Shown one piece after another: positions 23,172 to 27,200 of a stretch of 27,200 nucleotides of DNA. The stretch's first letter is position 1. Each line of letters starts with the position of its first letter. Made by a program: the position numbers and the translations under genes. Location of the stretch: positions 1 to 27,200 of the forward strand of contig JBBQBQ010000010.1 in the NCBI GenBank assembly GCA_038317685.1, written 5' to 3'. This stretch comes from JBBQBQ01 sp038317685 (lineage in GTDB: Bacteria > Desulfobacterota > Desulfuromonadia > Desulfuromonadales > DDH964). The notes under the pieces are model-generated. The model had not been told where the DNA came from, ran no database searches, and saw only the letters and a list, made by a program, of their open reading frames with translations.

Positions 23172-23744
23172 TCAGTAGTTTTCGCCGAGCAGTTCGAAAT
23201 GGGCCTGGGCATGGTCGCAGGCGGCGCATTTGCCCGGTGCTTCGGTTCCGTGGTGCAAAAAGCCGCAGTTCCGGCAGCGCCAGACGACCGGCTCTTCGCG
23301 CCGGAAGACCCGGTTTTGTTCCAGATTTGAAAGGAGGGCCAAATAGCGTTTTTCGTGCTGCTGTTCCGCCACCGAGATGGCCAGGAAGATGTCGGCAATC
23401 TGGGGGAAACCTTCCTGGCGGGCGGTGGCGGCGAAGGCGGGGTACATTTCGGCATGCTCATAATGCTCGCCGGCAGCGGCCTCGCGCAAGTTGGCGGCGG
23501 TACTGCCGATGGTGCCGGCGGGGAAGGAGGCGGTGATCATCGCCTCGCCCCCCTCGAGCAGCTTGAAGAGGCGTTTGGCATGCTCCCGCTCCTGGTTGGC
23601 GGTCTCCTCGAAGATGTCGGCCACCTGGACAAAGCCTTCGCTTTTGGCCTTGGCGGAAAAATAAGTGTAGCGGTTGCGGGCCTGACTCTCACCGGCGAAG
23701 GCGGTCAGGATATTCTTCTCGGTCTGGGTGTTCTTCAACGACAT
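23172..23744 (-). CDS. rbr: rubrerythrin
   Basis: This 190-residue peroxide-scavenging protein has a four-helix diiron domain followed by a rubredoxin-like domain. Diiron ligand candidates include Glu19, Glu52 (in EREH), Glu93, Glu96 and Glu127 (in EQQH), with His55 and His130. The rubredoxin domain (about 155-190) has Cys157, Cys160, Cys173 and Cys176. It reduces hydrogen peroxide to water using electrons passed through the rubredoxin iron. The ATG at 23744 has AAGGAGAG at good spacing. It leads the pair with superoxide reductase. A weak TTGAAA (23811-23816)/TACGCT (23789-23794) promoter with 16-base spacing lies upstream, and read-through from the oxidase operon is also possible. Confidence 0.96.
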   Translation of the reverse strand: MSLKNTQTEKNILTAFAGESQARNRYTYFSAKAKSEGFVQVADIFEETANQEREHAKRLFKLLEGGEAMITASFPAGTIGSTAANLREAAAGEHYEHAEMYPAFAATARQEGFPQIADIFLAISVAEQQHEKRYLALLSNLEQNRVFRREEPVVWRCRNCGFLHHGTEAPGKCAACDHAQAHFELLGENY

Positions 23745-23842
23745 GAGCCACTCTCCTTGGGCTGTGGATTGGCGAGAAAAGCTCTTGTAGCGTACCATCC
23801 GCCCGCGGATTTTCAACTGGTCGACTTGACCGGGTAGGGTCT

Positions 23843-24061
23843 TCAGACGACGATCGGGACGATGGCCAGGCCTTTGCCGAGGTGGGTAACAGGGGCGATG
23901 TTGCCGTAGCCGACGGTGGCAATGGTGACGATGGTGAAGGAGAAGGCGGCTTCCAGACCGCGGCCTTCGGCGGCCATGCAACCGCAGGTGCCGAGAAGAA
24001 TCACCACCCCGAGCAGGGCGAGGGAGACGCGCAGCCGCAGGATGTCCTGGTCTTTGGTCAT
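23843..24061 (-). CDS. truncated two-helix potassium-channel-like protein
   Basis: This 72-residue membrane protein has one helix (about 11-28), a pore-helix region and the potassium selectivity filter Thr-Val-Gly-Tyr-Gly (TVGYGN at about 50-55). Only about 12 hydrophobic residues follow before the stop. A normal ion_trans_2 channel needs a full second helix of about 20 residues, so the pore-lining helix appears cut short. None of the other frames after the stop continues a membrane helix, so a single-base frameshift does not restore it. The ATG at 24061 is 47 bases after the ctaB stop, on the same strand, so it likely belongs to the oxidase operon. It may be a degraded gene or a small accessory protein. 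Confidence 0.6.
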   Translation of the reverse strand: MTKDQDILRLRVSLALLGVVILLGTCGCMAAEGRGLEAAFSFTIVTIATVGYGNIAPVTHLGKGLAIVPIVV

Positions 24062-24108
24062 AGTCCCCGGTTTGGTAACGGAAGGATAAAATGCACCTTT
24101 CAGTGCGG

Positions 24109-25044
24109 TCAGCCTGTTCTTGTTGGCCAGAGCCCGGTCATAATGCTCGTCCCGCCGGGAGGGAGGAGGCGTTCTCCGAGGAGGAGCAGCAGCAGGAGGA
24201 CCAGACAAAGGTCGGCCCAGGCCGGCCCGGGTTCGGGATGGCGTTTCTCTGGAGAGAGGGCACTGCCGCACAGCAAGAGTGCCGCAGAGCCCAGCAACCA
24301 GCGGGACAGGGTCGCCTGGAGCAGGCCGAAGAGGGGGAGGAGCAGGGTCACCGCGACCATTGACAGGGTCCAGGCAAGTCGTGCCAGGCGTTCCAACGGG
24401 GGGGGCAACCGATCGCGGAGGACCGGCAGTCCGGCCCTGCGGTAATCGGCGGCATTCCGGTCGGCGAGGCGCCAGAAGTGGGGGAGTTGCCAAAGGTAGA
24501 TCAGCGCCGCCACCAGCAGGATGCGGAAATCGGTGAGGGAGCCTCCGGCGGCGCTCCAGCCGATCAGCGGCGGCAGGGCGCCGCAGAGGGCACCGGGGAG
24601 GAGGGCCAGCGGCGTACACCGTTTCAGGGGTGTGTAGAGGCCGTTGTAACAGGCCAGGGCCGCCAGGCCGAGGAGGGCCGGGATGGCACCCATCGACAGG
24701 AGCAGGCCGGTCCCGCCGGCACCGAGAAAGAAGGCGACCAGGGCCGCACCGATTGGGGACAGCTGGCCCATGGGGAGGGGCCGGCCGCAAGTCCGCTCCA
24801 TGCGGCTGTCGAGGTCCCGTTCCTGCACCTGGTTCCCGGCTGAGCCGGCGGCGGCGAGCAAGGCGACCCCGAGTGTGGTCAAAGCCAGTTCGAACCCGTT
24901 GCTGCGCCCGTTGTGGAGGAGCGTCCCGGCGGCGGCGGTGACCGCCACCGCCAACGACAGCCGCCAGCGGGTCAGGCGCCCAAGCACCCGCCACCATGGT
25001 GGCTGAGAAATCGCAGGGGAATCGGCGGGCAGACAGGAATTCAT
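24109..25044 (-). CDS. ctaB: protoheme IX farnesyltransferase (heme O synthase)
   Basis: This 311-residue membrane enzyme adds a farnesyl group to heme B to make heme O, the precursor of heme A for the terminal oxidase. It has about eight hydrophobic helices. The prenyl-diphosphate-binding motif is 'NQVQERDLDSRMERTCGRPLP' in form, near residues 71-91. It also has 'YNGLYTPLKRCTP', 'GALCGALPPLIGW' and the second Asp motif 'DYRRAGLPVL'. The ATG at 25044 overlaps the coxB stop by four bases, which strongly supports coupling to the oxidase genes. It is followed by the channel-like gene. No heme A synthase (ctaA) lies in the window. Confidence 0.93.
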   Translation of the reverse strand: MNSCLPADSPAISQPPWWRVLGRLTRWRLSLAVAVTAAAGTLLHNGRSNGFELALTTLGVALLAAAGSAGNQVQERDLDSRMERTCGRPLPMGQLSPIGAALVAFFLGAGGTGLLLSMGAIPALLGLAALACYNGLYTPLKRCTPLALLPGALCGALPPLIGWSAAGGSLTDFRILLVAALIYLWQLPHFWRLADRNAADYRRAGLPVLRDRLPPPLERLARLAWTLSMVAVTLLLPLFGLLQATLSRWLLGSAALLLCGSALSPEKRHPEPGPAWADLCLVLLLLLLLGERLLPPGGTSIMTGLWPTRTG

Positions 25045-26252
25045 CGCAAGCTCTTCAGATAGTCGGTCAGGACCTTGACCTGCTCTTGGTCGAGGCTGCC
25101 GAAGGCCGGCATGATCGCCGGATAGCCCTTGACCAGGTCGGCCTGGGGCTCCTTCAACGAGCGTTCCAGGTAGTCCTCGTCGGCGGTCAGGGTCCGCTCC
25201 TTCCCCTCCGTCAAAACCGTGACCGGGTGGCCGAAGAGTCCCTTGAAGGTCGGACCGACGCGCTTCGAGCCGTCGTCCGAATGGCAGCCGACACAACCGA
25301 GACGGGTCGTCAGCTCCTGGCCGGCCTGGACCCCCGTCCCTCCGCCCTGGGCCTGGAAGAAGTCGATGATGGTTGCCAGATCATGGTCGCTGATCCGCCC
25401 CTGGAACGGCGGCATGATCGCCGGGAAGCCTTTGACGACGTCGGCGGCGGGGTCGAGGATCGAACGGCGCAGGTAGTCGTCGTCGACCTTCAGGACCCGC
25501 TCCTTGCCTTCCGTCACCACTGTGACCTGGCGTCCGTAGAGCCCCTGGAAGGTTGGGCCGACCATGGTCTTGCCGTCGAGGGAATGGCAGCCGGTACAGC
25601 CGAACTTCGCCAGAAGTGCCCGTCCCTCCGCATTTTCTTCGGGGCGGCTTTCATGGCTGTACCACTCCTCGAACTGGTGCTCGGGGAGGGCCTCGACGGT
25701 GGTGATCATCGACGAATGGCCGGTCCCGCAATACTCGGCGCAGAAGGCATCGTAGCTGCCGGCAGCCGGGGCCCGGAACCAGAGGTGGGTGTGCATCCCC
25801 GGCACGGCGTCCTTCTTCACCCGGAAGGCCGGGACGTAAAAGCTGTGGATGACGTCCTCGGAGGTGATGTCGAGGACGATCGCCCGGCCGACCGGGACGA
25901 CCAGCGTGGCGCTGCTGCGGCCGTTGGGGTAGCGGAATTCCCAGGCCCATTTGCGGCCGATCGTCTCCACCTTGAAGGCCCCGGCCGGAACCGAGACGAG
26001 GTCGGTGTAGCCTTCCCAGCCGTACCAGAACATGGTCAGGACGATCAGGGTCGGCAGGATCGTCCAGATCGCTTCCAGCCAGTAGTTGCTGTGCGGGCTC
26101 GCTTCGGGGTGAGGATGGACGCTGCGCCGATAGCGGACCAGAAAGACCACCATGACGATGGTGATGCCGAGGAGCATCACCAGGGAGATACCGAAGATGT
26201 AAAAGAAGACCGGATCGACGGCGCCGGTGGTGGTCAGGGTATTTGGATTCAC
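25041..26252 (-). CDS. coxB: cytochrome c oxidase subunit II with two C-terminal cytochrome c domains
   Basis: This 403-residue subunit brings electrons to the oxidase. Two helices (about 16-39 and 60-79) anchor it. The periplasmic cupredoxin domain holds the CuA centre with His136, Cys171, Glu173, Cys175, His179 and Met182. Two cytochrome c domains follow: Cys219-Thr-Gly-Cys222-His223 with likely axial Met280, and Cys320-Val-Gly-Cys323-His324 with likely axial Met381. The two domains are clearly homologous (both share VGPTF, VTEGKER or LTEGKER, and KG[F/Y]PAIMP), so they arose by internal duplication. A single tail is the usual caa3 form. The start is GTG at 26252 behind AAAGG. It lies just after subunit IV and overlaps ctaB. 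Confidence 0.96.
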   Translation of the reverse strand: MNPNTLTTTGAVDPVFFYIFGISLVMLLGITIVMVVFLVRYRRSVHPHPEASPHSNYWLEAIWTILPTLIVLTMFWYGWEGYTDLVSVPAGAFKVETIGRKWAWEFRYPNGRSSATLVVPVGRAIVLDITSEDVIHSFYVPAFRVKKDAVPGMHTHLWFRAPAAGSYDAFCAEYCGTGHSSMITTVEALPEHQFEEWYSHESRPEENAEGRALLAKFGCTGCHSLDGKTMVGPTFQGLYGRQVTVVTEGKERVLKVDDDYLRRSILDPAADVVKGFPAIMPPFQGRISDHDLATIIDFFQAQGGGTGVQAGQELTTRLGCVGCHSDDGSKRVGPTFKGLFGHPVTVLTEGKERTLTADEDYLERSLKEPQADLVKGYPAIMPAFGSLDQEQVKVLTDYLKSLR

Positions 26253-26261
26253 GGCACGCCT

Positions 26262-26546
26262 TTAGCGGTAGAGGGTGTCCAAAAAGGTGAAGCCGATAAA
26301 GATCGCCAACATGGTCAACGCCATCAGCAGGAAGAGCTTGAAGATGCGGTTTTCATATTTTAGGTGCATGAAGATGAAGACCACCAGTGTGGATTTGGCG
26401 ACCGCGATGCCGAGTGCGGCCCACACGTGAAGGGCGCCGAGGGGCTGCCGGGAAACATAGATGGTGGTCGCGGTCAGCGCCAGAAGGGTCAGCCAGATGA
26501 TGGTAAAGGTCCGGAAGGGGACAATGTGTTCCGCGGGTTGGCTCAT
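26262..26546 (-). CDS. cytochrome c oxidase subunit IV (caa3 type)
   Basis: This 94-residue membrane protein with three helices (about 14-30, 40-61 and 69-90) fits the small subunit IV of bacterial caa3 oxidases, which stabilises the complex. The 'VVFIFMHLKYENRIFKLFLL' stretch is typical of the family. The ATG at 26546 has a strong AGGAGG four bases upstream. It lies eight bases after the coxC stop and nine bases before coxB, so it sits inside the oxidase operon. Confidence 0.88.
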   Translation of the reverse strand: MSQPAEHIVPFRTFTIIWLTLLALTATTIYVSRQPLGALHVWAALGIAVAKSTLVVFIFMHLKYENRIFKLFLLMALTMLAIFIGFTFLDTLYR

Positions 26547-26554
26547 CGGTCCTC

Positions 26555-27154
26555 CTAAAGGAGCAGATAGTAAAGGGGGAAGATGAAGATCCAGACGACG
26601 TCGACCAGATGCCAGTAGAGGCCGCCGTTTTCCAGGGCGACGAAACGATCGCGGTGGACCTTGCCGGACCGCACCCAGATTGCCAGGGTCGCCAGGACGA
26701 TGGAGCCGATCAGCACATGCAGGCCGTGGAGGCCGAGGGTCACGTAGTAGAGGCTGTAGAAGACCGCCTCCCCCCGCTCCAGATCGAGGAGTTTGGGAGA
26801 ACCCGGATAGATGCCGTTGGCGATCTCGTGGGACCATTCCAGATACTTGTCGAAGAGGAAGACCCCGCCGGTCGCCACCCCTGCCCACAGGAGCCCGGCT
26901 GCCAGCCGCTGCCGGCCGCAGCGCACCGCGGTCACGGCCATGGCGACGAAGTAGCTGCCGGTGAGCAGGATCACCGTGTTGACAGCGCCGAGGAACAGAT
27001 TGAGGTGGTGGGCGGCGGCGGCGAAGGGCTCCGGGTAGCGCTGCAGGTAGATGGCATAAAGGACGAAGAGCCCGCCGAAGAGGAGGACCTCGGTGAAGAG
27101 GAAGAGCCACATGCCGAGCCGGGGGCCGACGTCGTCGCGGTGTTCGGTGCTCAT
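26555..27154 (-). CDS. coxC: cytochrome c oxidase subunit III
   Basis: This 199-residue inner-membrane subunit has five hydrophobic helices, the short form found in bacterial caa3 and quinol oxidases. Family marks are 'GMWLFLFTEVLLFGGLF' near the N-terminus, 'LEWSHEIANG' in the middle, 'YYVTLGLHGLHVLIG' in helix 4 and 'YWHLVDVVWIFIFPLYYL' at the end. It supports proton delivery to the binuclear centre of subunit I. The ATG at 27154 has a GGGGGGA site upstream and overlaps the stop of the gene before it (ATGA), presumably coxA. Confidence 0.95.
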   Translation of the reverse strand: MSTEHRDDVGPRLGMWLFLFTEVLLFGGLFVLYAIYLQRYPEPFAAAAHHLNLFLGAVNTVILLTGSYFVAMAVTAVRCGRQRLAAGLLWAGVATGGVFLFDKYLEWSHEIANGIYPGSPKLLDLERGEAVFYSLYYVTLGLHGLHVLIGSIVLATLAIWVRSGKVHRDRFVALENGGLYWHLVDVVWIFIFPLYYLLL

Positions 27155-27200
27155 CGTGGTCCCCCCGGGGCGGCCCCCGCGTCGCGGTAGTCGGAGGGTC
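27151..27200 (-). CDS. coxA: C-terminal end of a gene upstream of coxC, probably cytochrome c oxidase subunit I (partial)
   Basis: One minus-strand frame stays open from the window edge and ends in Pro-Ser-Asp-Tyr-Arg-Asp-Ala-Gly and a Gly/Pro-rich tail, with a TGA that overlaps the coxC ATG by four bases. The tight coupling and the position before coxC make coxA the likely identity. Only about 15 codons are visible, so the product is inferred from context rather than from family motifs. Confidence 0.5.
   Translation of the reverse strand, partial: PSDYRDAGAAPGGPR

Noticed and set aside
23172..23981. Upstream extension of rubrerythrin by 79 residues
   Set aside because: The extension is basic and unstructured, overlaps the channel-like gene and passes the strong ribosome-binding site in front of the ATG at 23744.
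24996..26363. Long plus-strand open frame opposite coxB
   Set aside because: CoxB on the other strand has complete CuA and heme motifs; the plus-strand frame has none and crosses gene boundaries.

Overview
The window is high-GC DNA that reads like a chromosome segment of a Desulfuromonadia (Geobacter/Desulfuromonas-type) bacterium. The signs are small multiheme and membrane-anchored c-type cytochromes, a heme-c motif in a sensor kinase, a rubrerythrin-superoxide reductase pair next to a caa3-type oxidase, split transketolase genes, and GspG-like and other prepilin-type proteins. This lineage call is inference from gene content; there is no rRNA or other marker gene here. The first ~145 bases are G/C homopolymer-rich, resemble a poor-quality contig edge and hold no gene I can support.

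Layout. (1) 146-1403, minus strand: a small membrane protein, a membrane-anchored diheme mini-cytochrome and an HExxH metallopeptidase, apparently one operon from a promoter at 1455-1483. (2) 1605-11521, plus strand: a tightly packed run of murI, a GerMN-domain protein, metH without its reactivation domain, an unrecognised protein with a Pro/Ala-rich linker, transketolase N- and C-halves, a pseudopilin-like protein, a sensor kinase with a periplasmic CxxCH motif, and a sigma-54-type response regulator, ended by a hairpin at 11555-11577. (3) 11655-12419, plus: an alpha/beta hydrolase, followed by a perfect 18-bp hairpin that serves the converging genes. (4) 12522-16399, minus: two tandem GspG-like prepilins, an IT-superfamily ion transporter and CorA. 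(5) 16564-20318: a Ste24-type M48 peptidase (plus) converging on a GH57/DUF3536 protein (minus). (6) 20558-22151, plus: a periplasmic FKBP isomerase and a receiver-PilZ protein. (7) 22173-27200, minus: a zinc-ribbon protein, superoxide reductase plus rubrerythrin, a truncated potassium-channel-like protein, heme O synthase, and caa3 oxidase subunits II (with two cytochrome c domains), IV and III, plus the last codons of what is probably subunit I at the window edge.

How the genes fit together. The last block couples oxygen consumption at the membrane (caa3 oxidase and its heme-modifying enzyme) with removal of superoxide and peroxide in the cytoplasm (superoxide reductase, rubrerythrin), a sensible set for an oxygen-tolerant anaerobe. 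The long plus-strand block mixes cell-wall precursor supply, methionine synthesis and pentose-phosphate metabolism with a heme-motif two-component system. Several neighbouring starts and stops overlap (GerMN/metH, transketolase C/pseudopilin, kinase/regulator, coxA/coxC, coxB/ctaB), which supports co-transcription and translational coupling.

No CRISPR array, tRNA, rRNA, insertion sequence or phage block was seen. Most of the window is ordinary core genome. The parts most worth a second look are the double cytochrome c tail on CoxB, the heme-motif kinase with its GAFTDA partner, the truncated channel, the duplicated GspG-like prepilins and the small membrane/cytochrome/peptidase trio.
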